The position numbers were made by a program, and so were the translations under genes. A stretch of DNA of 49,677 nt from CAZSDU01 sp964605775. GTDB taxonomy: Bacteria > Bacteroidota > Bacteroidia > Bacteroidales > FEN-979. The first letter of the stretch is position 1; every line of letters starts with the position of its first letter. The stretch covers positions 1 through 49,677 of the forward strand of contig CAZSDU010000022.1 of assembly GCA_964605775.1 (NCBI GenBank). Direction: 5' to 3'. Positions 8,801-16,408 of the stretch are shown piece by piece. The notes below the pieces were generated by a model. The model did no database searches. It saw only the letters and a list, made by a program, of their open reading frames with translations, and was not told where the DNA came from.

Positions 8801-8867
8801 AGGTAATGATCGTAAAAAAAACAATCATAAACCATATTGAGCTGAATTTTTGAGACTTGTGCTCCAT
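5862..8867 (-). CDS. Membrane hybrid sensor histidine kinase (PAS-GAF-HisKA-HATPase-REC)
   Basis: The protein has 1001 residues. TM1 (about 12-31) and TM2 (about 286-307) bracket a Cache-like periplasmic sensor domain of about 255 residues. A PAS domain follows at about 332-450 (DAIITFDKDLMIQSWNKGAE), then GAF at about 455-610. HisKA carries the phospho-acceptor motif NMNHELRTPMNG with His639. HATPase_c shows the N box (LIDNAVKYTD, near 752) and G boxes DTGIGI and GSGLGLSLS. The C-terminal receiver has VLLVEDN, phospho-acceptor Asp930 in LMDINLG, and Lys983 in LPKPFE. No DNA-binding domain follows the receiver, so it is not a SusR-replacing hybrid two-component regulator. A separate phosphotransfer or output partner is expected but none is adjacent. 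The ligand is unknown. It is monocistronic, divergent from glgB and convergent with the DUF3078 gene. Confidence 0.93.
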   Translation of the reverse strand: MEHKSQKFSSIWFMIVFFTIITCLFLIVGHFYFQKEKTRMKEEHYKLLASVSSLKVNEIQRWMMERRAEGIFLATSPPFIALTERLILHPEQEKISQEVADWLIPIKKNHEYQSIAVIAANGKNLITCADSGVFFSPEEITRQISELHHQTYTFSDLTRGDDGNVFMDFVIPLKKQDKTIAFILFRINPELFLFPFIDFWPIEHIAAEHLLIQGEKGKYICLNKESASPPENLNFIPLEGTLSMLETKDTRGIDILADVKPIPGTSWKLISKMDMNEIAKPLQKRAINVAFFLLTFLLVIVISGSLIWKNQQLQYYRTQFELRNQSEKAEERIRFMNALLEEVNDAIITFDKDLMIQSWNKGAEKIYGWKAEEVVGKYGGGSLRVDFPGASREVIFNALDQKGYWKGEVIHKRKDGTTAYLLCSTSQLKDDDGNMLGIISINKDISEVVQSEKVKNAAYRISELTHASKDIDEMYASIHVIIGELMDARNLYIAMVTDDHLSIEFPYFVDEHDTKPSRRILGNGLTEYVLRTGKPVLAKPEDVQYFADRGIIDIVGSPAIDWLGIPLHIEKETIGVLVVQSYSPKIRFGEREKDILTFVSEQIALSIQRKKIQQELIEAKQKAEVSNKLTSSLLANMNHELRTPMNGILGFAEILMNDLEDPDYKLKAENILISGRRLMETLDAIMDLSFLESDKVSRKFKAVSVFKTIKPILISYDILVKRKGLNIGLEIPPDLCILGDDHLFSHLMKNLIDNAVKYTDTGTVRILAKKQEIDGNPLISIEIQDTGIGISEENHELIFQAFRQVSEGYGRQFEGSGLGLSLSRKIVELMNGSISVRSKIGEGSCFTVCIPQANDLSFNQIPVLREAPNPRFHTDAGKQHPDVLLVEDNVINLQLLMVYIQEYCNVYSALDGKTAIDMTHKRHFDAILMDINLGPGMDGIQAMLEIRKRPDYAKTPIIAVTGYASIGDRDRLLTVGFSEYLPKPFERERIADLMAEFFPKK

Positions 8868-8892
8868 CCAAGAAACAGATATAACCTTTTCC

Positions 8893-8900
8893 CAAAATTA
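8893..8900 (-). promoter_or_regulatory. -7 box (TAATTTTG on the minus strand) for the hybrid kinase
   Basis: The plus-strand sequence CAAAATTA reads TAATTTTG on the minus strand, an exact TAnnTTTG match 25 bp upstream of the kinase start codon. Confidence 0.5.
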
Positions 8901-8946
8901 CGAGAATTTCTGTTACTTTGTCAATATGAATCATCAGCTTTTATTT

Positions 8947-8954
8947 TAAATTTG
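8947..8954 (+). promoter_or_regulatory. -7 box (TAAATTTG) for glgB
   Basis: An exact TAnnTTTG match lies 28 bp before the glgB start codon, in the divergent region shared with the hybrid kinase. Confidence 0.55.
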
Positions 8955-8982
8955 TTGAGGACGCATATTTCAAACCAAACTT

Positions 8983-11013
8983 ATGGAAACCAAAAGAAAA
9001 TCAAGGTTGGCGATGGTCAGGCAGGATCCATGGCTGGAAGCTGCAGAACAGGAGATTCAGGAGCGATATGAACGTTACAGGAATACCTTAGCAGTCATTA
9101 TGTCAAACCATGGAAGCCTGCTTCGTTTTGCCGATGCCTATCAGTATTTTGGATTTCACTATGACCGAAAACGAAAAGGCTGGGTTTATCGTGAATGGGC
9201 ACCCAATGCTCAGGATCTCTATCTTTTTGGGGACTTCAATCATTGGCAGCGATATGCTCACCGGATGAACCGGAATAAAAACGGAATATGGGAGATTTTT
9301 CTGGACGAGCAGCATTACCGTGAACTGTTTGCTCATCAGAGCCGGGTGAAAGTCATGGTTCATTCCGATTTGGGTTGGCATGAACGTATTCCTGCCTATA
9401 TTCAACGTGTCGTTCAGGATCCTGCCAGCCTGGATTTTTCTGGTCAGCTTTGGTTTCCGCCTCATCCATTTGACTGGGAAGGCGACCATTTTGACATTGG
9501 CCAGCTGAAGCATTTGTTGATCTACGAATGTCATGTCGGGATGGCTCAGGAAAAAGGCGCTGTCGGTTCTTTCCTCGAATTTGCCGAATACCTAATTCCC
9601 TATATTAAAAACTCAGGATATAATACCATTCAGTTGATGGCCGTAGCTGAACATCCTTATTACGGTTCCTTTGGCTATCATGTCACCAACTTTTTTGCAG
9701 TTTCCTCCCGTTTCGGAACACCAGAGGACCTTAAATACCTTATTAAAAAAGCCCACGAACAGGGAATTGCAGTCATCATGGATCTGGTACATTCCCATTC
9801 AGCCAAAAATACCCTGGAAGGATTAAGCCAGTTCGATGGAACAGATGACCAATATTTCCACGCCCCTCCAAGAGGAAATCATCCGCATTGGGACTCCAAA
9901 TGCTTTAACTATGGAAAAACTGAAGTAATCCAATTTCTTCTGTCAAATATCAAGTACTGGATGAAGGAATTTCATTTCGACGGGTTTCGTTTCGATGGGG
10001 TGACTTCCATGATGTATTTTGATCATGGTTATCGCGAAACCTGGGATTTAGACGGATATTTCAGGCATGGAGTGGAATGGGATGCGTTGACATACCTGCA
10101 GATGGCCAATACCCTTGTACATAAAATCAAACCTGAAGCCGTCACGATTGCCGAAGACGTTAGCGGGATGCCGGGGATGTGCAGACCCGTCAAGGAGGGC
10201 GGATTCGGCTTCGATTACCGTCTCGCCATGGCCATTCCGGATTACTGGATCAAGTTGCTGAAAGAAAAAATAGATGAAGAATGGAACCTACAGGAGTTGT
10301 GGAATGTTTTAACCAACCGTCTGCCGGGAGTAGGGACAGTGGCCTATTGCGAATCCCATGATCAGGCCATGGTCGGTGACCAGACCATTGCCTTCCGACT
10401 GATGCAAAGTGAAATCTATTTTAAAATGAATAAAAAGGATCAAAGCTACAGCATTGACCGAGGCATTGCGTTGCATAAAATGATCCGTTTTATCACTTTA
10501 TCCATAGGGGGTAATGCTTACCTGAATTTCATGGGCAATGAATTTGGTCACCCGGATTGGATCGATTTTCCCAGGGAAGGAAACAACTGGAGCTATCATT
10601 ATGCAAGACGCCAATGGTCGCTGCTTGAAAATAATAATCTGAGATTTCATCTCCTTGCCGCTTTCGATAAAAAAATGCTTAACCTGGTTACGGAACGCAA
10701 ACTTTTCTCCGAGCCTTTCGGCAATCTGATACATATCGATGAAGAGAATAAAACCCTTATTTTTTCCCGGAATGAACTGATCTTTATTTTCAATTTTCAT
10801 GTCAGTCATTCCATCCCGGACTATGATTTTATTGTTCCTGAACCCGGAGATTACAGGATTCTGTTAAATTCCGACAATCCTGAATTCGGAGGTCACGGCA
10901 GGATAGATGAAAGCCTGACCTATACCAGTCTGTTCGAAACCGATAACCAGACCCATCATTTAAGAATTTACAATGTGAACAGGACTGCACTGGTCATGGA
11001 ACGCTTTCGTTGA
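8983..11013 (+). CDS. glgB: 1,4-alpha-glucan branching enzyme (GH13, eukaryotic-like GH13_8 type)
   Basis: The 676-residue cytosolic enzyme has no signal peptide. It moves alpha-1,4 chains to alpha-1,6 positions in glycogen synthesis. A CBM48 module lies at about 60-160 (YREWAPNAQDLYLFGDFNHW). The GH13 barrel shows nucleophile Asp338 in GFRFDGVTSMMYFDHGY, acid/base Glu391 in IAEDVSGMP, and Asp460 in YCESHDQAMVG. The C-terminal all-beta domain is present. The GVTSM(L/M)Y form around the nucleophile and the ESHDQ motif are typical of the eukaryote-like GH13_8 subgroup rather than E. coli type GlgB. It has its own promoter, and the next gene also has one, so it is probably a single-gene unit beside the starch locus. 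Confidence 0.95.
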   Translation: METKRKSRLAMVRQDPWLEAAEQEIQERYERYRNTLAVIMSNHGSLLRFADAYQYFGFHYDRKRKGWVYREWAPNAQDLYLFGDFNHWQRYAHRMNRNKNGIWEIFLDEQHYRELFAHQSRVKVMVHSDLGWHERIPAYIQRVVQDPASLDFSGQLWFPPHPFDWEGDHFDIGQLKHLLIYECHVGMAQEKGAVGSFLEFAEYLIPYIKNSGYNTIQLMAVAEHPYYGSFGYHVTNFFAVSSRFGTPEDLKYLIKKAHEQGIAVIMDLVHSHSAKNTLEGLSQFDGTDDQYFHAPPRGNHPHWDSKCFNYGKTEVIQFLLSNIKYWMKEFHFDGFRFDGVTSMMYFDHGYRETWDLDGYFRHGVEWDALTYLQMANTLVHKIKPEAVTIAEDVSGMPGMCRPVKEGGFGFDYRLAMAIPDYWIKLLKEKIDEEWNLQELWNVLTNRLPGVGTVAYCESHDQAMVGDQTIAFRLMQSEIYFKMNKKDQSYSIDRGIALHKMIRFITLSIGGNAYLNFMGNEFGHPDWIDFPREGNNWSYHYARRQWSLLENNNLRFHLLAAFDKKMLNLVTERKLFSEPFGNLIHIDEENKTLIFSRNELIFIFNFHVSHSIPDYDFIVPEPGDYRILLNSDNPEFGGHGRIDESLTYTSLFETDNQTHHLRIYNVNRTALVMERFR

Positions 11014-11027
11014 CAAGCATTATTTCT

Positions 11028-11035
11028 TATCTTTG
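11028..11035 (+). promoter_or_regulatory. -7 box (TATCTTTG) for the T9SS starch-binding-like gene at 11063
   Basis: An exact TAnnTTTG match in the 49-bp gap behind glgB, 27 bp before the next start codon. The same octamer precedes the paralogous gene at 29509 and the amylase gene at 31615. Confidence 0.55.
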
Positions 11036-11062
11036 CACTGCATAAACTGAATAAACCTGAAG

Positions 11063-12691
11063 ATGAAGACGTTCAACCCTCTTATCCGTTTCCTGTCCAA
11101 ATCAGGACTGCTTTTTTTTCTTTTCCTTGGTTCACAGGTCCAGGCACAGCAAGTAAAGTCAGCACAGCAAACCGATACCATTATTGGATTCAATTTTGTT
11201 GTGAATATGAGCAAAGCAGTACAGGATGGTGTTTTCAAACCAGATTCCGGGGTGGTGGATGTGGTGCTCGACCAGGAAATCCCGGTTCTGAGGCTGGTTC
11301 CAGAAGCCGGTTACAAATATTCCGGCAGCATCAGTACAGGTCTGGATTCAGGAATGATCTATCATTACAAATACAGGATCAATGATACGGTTTGGGAGAC
11401 GGTAACCCGCACAGCACTGGCCGGTCCCGGGTATACCAAGCTGAATGACTGGTGGAACAACGAAGTATTGAACACCACGATTTTTGAGGTCAACATGGGA
11501 GTTCAGGTCTCACTTGGAAATTTTGACCCCTTGACTGACCATGTCCATTTGCTTGGGACCATGAACGATTGGCAAGGCTCCCCCGCCATGGAGCTTACGG
11601 ACAGCGTCCATTTTCTTTATTCCGTCACTTATCCCCTTGATCCAGGCAGCATCCAGGAATACAAATTCAGAATCAACCAGGATTCAAGCGGCCTTGAACT
11701 GATCAACCTGCCCAACAGGATGCTGCTGGTCAAACCGGGTGCCTTAGCGTTTACCCATGATTTCGACAATATGAACCCTGCAAAACTTCCCATGACTTTC
11801 CATTGTAATATGAAATATTTCATCCAGGCCAGCCATTTTGATCCCTTGGTTGATTTTCTGGATGTTGCAGGGAATTTCAACCTTTGGAATGGGCAGGATG
11901 TGCTTTTTAATGTCATGGATGACTCCATTTATACCACCACTCTTTTTCTTGATACGACATGGATTCACAATGGCCCCCTGGAATTTAAGTTCAGGATAAA
12001 CGGAGACTGGAATACGGCGGAACGATATGGCAAACCCAACAGAACTTATGACTTTCATGACACAATCGGAGGAAATCCAAATGTTTTTTCCTGCTGGTAT
12101 GATGACAAAGACCCCGGCATTCCGACTCCCCCCTGGGTGTATCAAGTCGGGATACAGGGAAAAGTTGTACAGAAACAGGTTCTCTCTGGCTATTACTCTT
12201 ATGAAAATGTTAATGGGATTCCTGAAGGTATTTCCTTATATAATTGGTATCAAAGTACGGATTCCCTAGGTATTCATCTGATCCCTATCGACAGCGCCTG
12301 GCATATCACTTATACCGTTGACACCACGGATATAGGAAAATGGCTGGTTTTTGAAGTCATACCGGTTGCCGCTTCAGGGGATTCTGCCATAGGAAAGGCC
12401 GTCAGGGTTGTCACTCCTAATAAAGCAGGGACAGTAGGTATTGGGGAAACAGGGAATTCTTTTGCCATGGTCTATCCTAATCCATGCCGGGATATTATTA
12501 CAATAGTATCCCTTTCTGTTATTGAAAAAATTGAATTGTTCAGCTACACTGGAGTAAAAATAATGAACCTCAACGGAATCCGTCAAAAGACTGTGAGGAT
12601 GGATTTGGGGATGCTTCCCCCGGGGCTGTATTATCTCCAAGCTTATGGCCGGAATCAGGAAAGCGGAGTGATCAAGGTAATCAGGTATTAG
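11063..12691 (+). CDS. T9SS-exported protein with tandem starch-binding-like modules (paralogue of the 29509 gene)
   Basis: The protein has 542 residues with a signal peptide ending near QVQAQ. Three related modules follow at about 45-135, 136-240 and 241-350. Modules two and three share FDPLTDHVHLLGTMNDW and FDPLVDFLDVAGNFNLW, each followed by a strand with YKFRIN or FKFRINGDW. This is the pattern of CBM48/CBM20-like immunoglobulin-fold glucan-binding domains. A linker (about 355-450) containing YYSYENVNGIPEGIS leads to a T9SS type A tail starting VYPNPCRDIITI. Every element is repeated in the larger protein encoded at 29509. No catalytic residues are seen. It is probably a cell-surface alpha-glucan-binding protein standing in for SusE/SusF. 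Its 3' end overlaps the convergent pepE gene by 4 bp. Confidence 0.75.
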   Translation: MKTFNPLIRFLSKSGLLFFLFLGSQVQAQQVKSAQQTDTIIGFNFVVNMSKAVQDGVFKPDSGVVDVVLDQEIPVLRLVPEAGYKYSGSISTGLDSGMIYHYKYRINDTVWETVTRTALAGPGYTKLNDWWNNEVLNTTIFEVNMGVQVSLGNFDPLTDHVHLLGTMNDWQGSPAMELTDSVHFLYSVTYPLDPGSIQEYKFRINQDSSGLELINLPNRMLLVKPGALAFTHDFDNMNPAKLPMTFHCNMKYFIQASHFDPLVDFLDVAGNFNLWNGQDVLFNVMDDSIYTTTLFLDTTWIHNGPLEFKFRINGDWNTAERYGKPNRTYDFHDTIGGNPNVFSCWYDDKDPGIPTPPWVYQVGIQGKVVQKQVLSGYYSYENVNGIPEGISLYNWYQSTDSLGIHLIPIDSAWHITYTVDTTDIGKWLVFEVIPVAASGDSAIGKAVRVVTPNKAGTVGIGETGNSFAMVYPNPCRDIITIVSLSVIEKIELFSYTGVKIMNLNGIRQKTVRMDLGMLPPGLYYLQAYGRNQESGVIKVIRY

Positions 12692-13425
12692 TCCAGAAGG
12701 AAGCTGCAGCCATCTTCTGCGCTGAGCTCCAAAGGTGGTTGCCCGAAGCGGAAAATCCTCAGCATTCTTTTCCCTTGCATCTGTATCTTGTTATCTGCAA
12801 TTTCAAACAGACAACCCTCCCTTAACCCGGCCACCGTTATTTCCCTGTTCACCGTCAGAAATTCCTGAATACGCTGTTCCCTTGTTTCTCCGGCATGCCC
12901 GCTTGGATTAGCATCAAGGTAATGAGGATTGATCTGAAATGGAACCAGGTTCAAACAATGGAAAGAAGGCGGTTCACTAATGGGCATATCATTGGTGGTT
13001 CTCATGCTGGGACAGGCCACGTTTGCCCCTGCACTCCAACCAATATAAGGAATTCCGTCTAATACCCTTTCCCGGATGGCAGTCATCAATCCGGTTTCAT
13101 GCAACATCTTGACCAGGTGAAAAGTATTTCCGCCTCCGATAATGATGGCCTCAGCCATCATTACAGCTTGGATGGGATTATTCAAACGGTGCACTGAAAT
13201 CAACTCGAATCCGAGTTCCATGAAAACCTTTTTCACCCGTTCTTCATACTTATCGAAGGATTTCATGGTACCGGCAGGATCCAAGTTGACCCCGGCATAA
13301 GGAAGAAACAACACTTTTTTTACCCGATATTTTTCAAGAAATAAACGGATACTATCGCGTGGCCATGCCAGATATTCTTCACCGGCATTGGTCGAATTAC
13401 TGATCAATAAAAGTTTTCGTTTCAT
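12688..13425 (-). CDS. pepE: Peptidase E (alpha-aspartyl dipeptidase, family S51)
   Basis: The 245-residue cytosolic protein is slightly longer than Salmonella PepE (229). It contains the nucleophile elbow YIGWSAGANVACPS with Ser131, the preceding IIGGGNTFHL segment, and the downstream TTNDMPI and FQINPHYLD stretches, all characteristic of S51. PepE hydrolyses dipeptides with N-terminal aspartate. It lies between the two starch-related blocks on the opposite strand with no clear link to glucan metabolism. Only a weak -7 candidate (TATTTTTA, minus strand, 13444-13451) is seen upstream. Confidence 0.93.
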   Translation of the reverse strand: MKRKLLLISNSTNAGEEYLAWPRDSIRLFLEKYRVKKVLFLPYAGVNLDPAGTMKSFDKYEERVKKVFMELGFELISVHRLNNPIQAVMMAEAIIIGGGNTFHLVKMLHETGLMTAIRERVLDGIPYIGWSAGANVACPSMRTTNDMPISEPPSFHCLNLVPFQINPHYLDANPSGHAGETREQRIQEFLTVNREITVAGLREGCLFEIADNKIQMQGKRMLRIFRFGQPPLELSAEDGCSFLLD

Positions 13426-13463
13426 AGGATAAGATTTGGTGCATAAAAATAAGAGAAAGTTCT

Positions 13464-13471
13464 TACTTTTG
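13464..13471 (+). promoter_or_regulatory. -7 box (TACTTTTG) for the seven-gene alpha-glucan operon, inside a small inverted repeat
   Basis: An exact TAnnTTTG match 27 bp upstream of the ATG at 13499. It overlaps the inverted repeat TTCTTA/TAAGAA (13460-13465 and 13476-13481), which could be an operator half-site pair. Its position also argues against the alternative start at 13436, which would lie upstream of the promoter. Confidence 0.5.
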
Positions 13472-13498
13472 AACCTAAGAAGTAAAAAAAATCAAGAA

Positions 13499-14791
13499 AT
13501 GAAGGACAAGCCTGTATTGAGCTTCTGGCAGATATGGAATATGAGTTTCGGTTTTCTGGGAATTCAATTTGGTTTTGCTTTACAGAACGGAAATGCTTCC
13601 CGTATATTGATGACTTTTGGGGCCGACGTGCATCATTTGAGTTGGTTTTGGCTGGTTGCGCCCATTACAGGTATGATTATTCAACCGATTGTCGGATATT
13701 TAAGCGATAAAACATGGTGCCGTTTGGGTAGGCGAAGACCATACTTTCTGGCCGGTGCTGTGTTAACAAGTCTCGCCTTGGTGCTCATGCCCAATGCGCC
13801 TCATCTGGTTTCATTCATCGCTCCCATGTTTATCGGAGGCGGATTGCTGATGATCATGGATGCATCCATCAACATTTCGATGGAGCCATTCAGGGCGCTG
13901 GTCGCTGATAAACTTCCTGAGAAGCAACACACGCTGGGTTTTTCTGTTCAGACTTTACTGATCGGGATAGGCGCAATTGCGGGATCATGGCTCCCCTATA
14001 TTTTGGGAAACTGGATCGGAATTCCCAAAGATGCCAATGCAGCTGGTCTGGTTCCGGACAATGTCACCTATTCCTTTTACATAGGGGCTTTCATATTGTT
14101 CTCCGCCATTTTATGGACCATCTTTACCACTTCTGAGTATCCACCAGATCAGTTGATTCAAAAGGAGGAAGTCAGGAAATCCCGGAAATTCCATATTCCT
14201 CCCATCATGATCAAATTGCTGCTGGTACAATTTTTTTCATGGTTTGCCTTATTTTTAATGTGGGTCTATACGACACCGTCAGTGGCGCTGAAGTGTTATG
14301 GTACAACGGATGCCAATTCACCAGTCTTCCAACAGGCCGGCGACTGGGTTGGAATATTGTTTGGGATCTACAACGGGGTTTCCGCCATCATTGCACTGCT
14401 TCTGCCTATTATTGCCAGGAAATTCTCCAAGAAGGTCACCCATGCCATTGCCCTGCTCATCGGTGGTGTCTCTCTCCTATCCTTTCTGGTCTTCAGTGAT
14501 CCTCTTCTGCTGATCCTACCCATGATCGGTATCGGCATTGCATGGGGAAGTATTCTGGCCATGCCCTATGCCATGCTGGCCAGTTCAATACCTCCCAAAC
14601 AAATGGGGGTCTACATGGGTTTATTCAATATGTCGATTACCATCCCCCAGATCGTCAGTGGTATTTTAAGCGGCTTGATCCTGAAGTATTTCTTTGACGA
14701 CAACCCTGTCCTGTGTCTGGTTCTGGCCGGAGTCAGCATGTTTCTGGGAGCGATCAGCGCCCTGTTTATTAAAGAAAAGAAAAGTACATGA
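13499..14791 (+). CDS. MFS transporter, SLC45-like (maltose/maltodextrin or sucrose type)
   Basis: The protein has 430 residues and about 12 membrane segments. The N-terminal signature FGFLGIQFGFALQNGNASRI and the loop 2-3 motif GYLSDKTWCRLGRRRPYF are typical of the SLC45/GPH-like sugar carriers found in Bacteroidota starch and sucrose loci. It should import malto-oligosaccharides into the cytoplasm. The ATG at 13499 is chosen because a promoter box ends at 13471 and the upstream in-frame codon adds a charged, non-conserved stretch. It is the first gene of an operon reaching 24866, and its stop overlaps the next start (ATGA). A second carrier of the same family lies in the same operon. Confidence 0.9.
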   Translation: MKDKPVLSFWQIWNMSFGFLGIQFGFALQNGNASRILMTFGADVHHLSWFWLVAPITGMIIQPIVGYLSDKTWCRLGRRRPYFLAGAVLTSLALVLMPNAPHLVSFIAPMFIGGGLLMIMDASINISMEPFRALVADKLPEKQHTLGFSVQTLLIGIGAIAGSWLPYILGNWIGIPKDANAAGLVPDNVTYSFYIGAFILFSAILWTIFTTSEYPPDQLIQKEEVRKSRKFHIPPIMIKLLLVQFFSWFALFLMWVYTTPSVALKCYGTTDANSPVFQQAGDWVGILFGIYNGVSAIIALLLPIIARKFSKKVTHAIALLIGGVSLLSFLVFSDPLLLILPMIGIGIAWGSILAMPYAMLASSIPPKQMGVYMGLFNMSITIPQIVSGILSGLILKYFFDDNPVLCLVLAGVSMFLGAISALFIKEKKST

Positions 14792-16383
14792 CAAACGATT
14801 ACCATAACCCTCTGCAATTGCGTAAAACCATGTGGATACTTCTTTTGAGCACACTTATATGGTCATTGACATCCTGTGAGCCAAAGATGCCTGCTCCTCC
14901 GGTAGGTGAGGACATTCAAACAGAAATACAGTACACTGAAGCCTACCTGGATCTGAATAAAAAATTGTTCGGTAAGCTATCTTCTGAATTGGATTCACGC
15001 CGGGATCCAGCCATGGGTAAGGACTCCTCTGTGAGTGAAGCGCCATATTCATCGTTTCACTCTCCTGATGGAAAATACACCTTATCAGTCAACGATAAGA
15101 AGCAGTTGATGGTTCATCAAAACGGCATGGATTCAAGTCGGGATAAGCTGCTCTATGAAGAAGCTTCGGAAAATTTCAAGCTTTCTTTAATGCTGTCAGC
15201 CTCAAAACGTTATATTCTTATCGTCAGCAGCGACGGAAACACTTCTGAAACCCGATTTCTTCCGGCTGATCTGAGCAGTTTCAAGCCTTACCTGATTCAG
15301 CCCAGAGAAAAAGGTGTTCAATACCGGGTGGAGCATTTTGGTTCCGACATTTTATGGATTCTCACGAATAAAAATGCACCCAAGGGGAAACTGATGCAAG
15401 CCCTTATCAGTAACCCAAGGGAGAACTATTGGCTTCAGGTCATCCCTGGGTGCGATAGCATATTACTCGAAGATTTTATCGTACTCGATGATCAGTTTAT
15501 ACTCCTTCTTGAAAGCTATAAACCAGGGGTTGGGATTAGAGTCTACGACCGGAAAAAAAATGACGAAGCAGTCATTCGTTTCAATGAGCCAAAAGGATAT
15601 ATAAAATTCATTCACTATGATCCCGGGAAAGAAATCATTCATCTCTCGTTTAACAGTTTGCTCAGCCCGATTACACATTATGAATTCGCCATAAAAACAG
15701 GCCGGCTTGGGAAACAGAAAAAGAAAGAAGTAGAAAATTATTTGAAAAACGATTACCATTACCAGACCTTATGGACGACCTCAACTGACGGATCTAAAAT
15801 CCCCATACTCCTGATCTATAAAAATGACCTTGGCAAGATGGATGGAAGCAATCCCATGTTATTGATACTGGATACCGATGAACCTTCCCATAATCCCCTT
15901 CCATTCAACCCGGCCTATCTGAGCCTCCTCGACCGTGGTTTTTATATTGCCATCGCCTGTACCGGGAATGAACATGCCACTGATGATTATCTTCGCTGCG
16001 CCAGATTCCTGATTGATCAGAAATTTAGCGCTGTTGGCAGGATTACAGGGAATGGGGAAGGAAAAGCCGCTTTGTTGCTGGAAGAAATCGTCAAGCTCAA
16101 CCCCGGACTGTTTACCGCAGTCACCCTGGACTATCGAAACACTAAAACCCGGGACATTCCGGAACATATTCCATTTAAAGTCCAGGAATTCCCGGCCATG
16201 ATGATTTTCTCTTCCATGACAAACGAAGACGCTCCGTCTGATCTTCCCAGGCTGGCCCGCAAGATCAGAGCAGCCAATTCGGGAAAAAACATGCTGTTGA
16301 TCAGTAACGGTGAAGCAATGGTTCCACTGAACAGAACAGCAATTTTCTGTACTTTTATCCTACAGCAAAATAAAATGAAATAA
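14788..16383 (+). CDS. S9 (prolyl oligopeptidase-like) lipoprotein lacking catalytic residues
   Basis: The protein has 531 residues. A lipoprotein signal, MWILLLSTLIWSLTSC, is visible if translation starts at 14830; the ATG at 14788 overlaps the previous stop (ATGA) and gives a short n-region. Residues about 70-330 look like the N-terminal beta-propeller of S9A peptidases. From about 335 the order matches the S9 hydrolase domain: a DGSKIPILLIYK strand, PMLLILDTDE, and SLLDRGFYIAIACTGN. The nucleophile elbow that should read GxSxGG is G-N-G-E-G-K (421-426), so Ser is replaced by Gly423. The position of the catalytic His near the C-terminus reads NGEAMVP without His. It is therefore probably an inactive, binding or scaffold member. 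It lies between a sugar transporter and malQ, which is unusual for this family. Confidence 0.7.
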   Translation: MTNDYHNPLQLRKTMWILLLSTLIWSLTSCEPKMPAPPVGEDIQTEIQYTEAYLDLNKKLFGKLSSELDSRRDPAMGKDSSVSEAPYSSFHSPDGKYTLSVNDKKQLMVHQNGMDSSRDKLLYEEASENFKLSLMLSASKRYILIVSSDGNTSETRFLPADLSSFKPYLIQPREKGVQYRVEHFGSDILWILTNKNAPKGKLMQALISNPRENYWLQVIPGCDSILLEDFIVLDDQFILLLESYKPGVGIRVYDRKKNDEAVIRFNEPKGYIKFIHYDPGKEIIHLSFNSLLSPITHYEFAIKTGRLGKQKKKEVENYLKNDYHYQTLWTTSTDGSKIPILLIYKNDLGKMDGSNPMLLILDTDEPSHNPLPFNPAYLSLLDRGFYIAIACTGNEHATDDYLRCARFLIDQKFSAVGRITGNGEGKAALLLEEIVKLNPGLFTAVTLDYRNTKTRDIPEHIPFKVQEFPAMMIFSSMTNEDAPSDLPRLARKIRAANSGKNMLLISNGEAMVPLNRTAIFCTFILQQNKMK

Positions 16384-16408
16384 TCATCTTTGATAAATTA
16401 AAACCTAT

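Noticed and set aside
5862..8867. Hybrid kinase as the SusR-like regulator of the starch genes
   Set aside because: It ends in a receiver domain with no AraC-type or other DNA-binding domain, and lies outside the operon.
13436..13498. Upstream start for the first MFS gene
   Set aside because: It lies before the exact -7 promoter box at 13464-13471 and adds a charged non-family stretch.
16385..16392. CATCTTTG before malQ as an internal promoter
   Set aside because: It has a mismatch at the first base of the TAnnTTTG box, and close gene spacing makes read-through sufficient.
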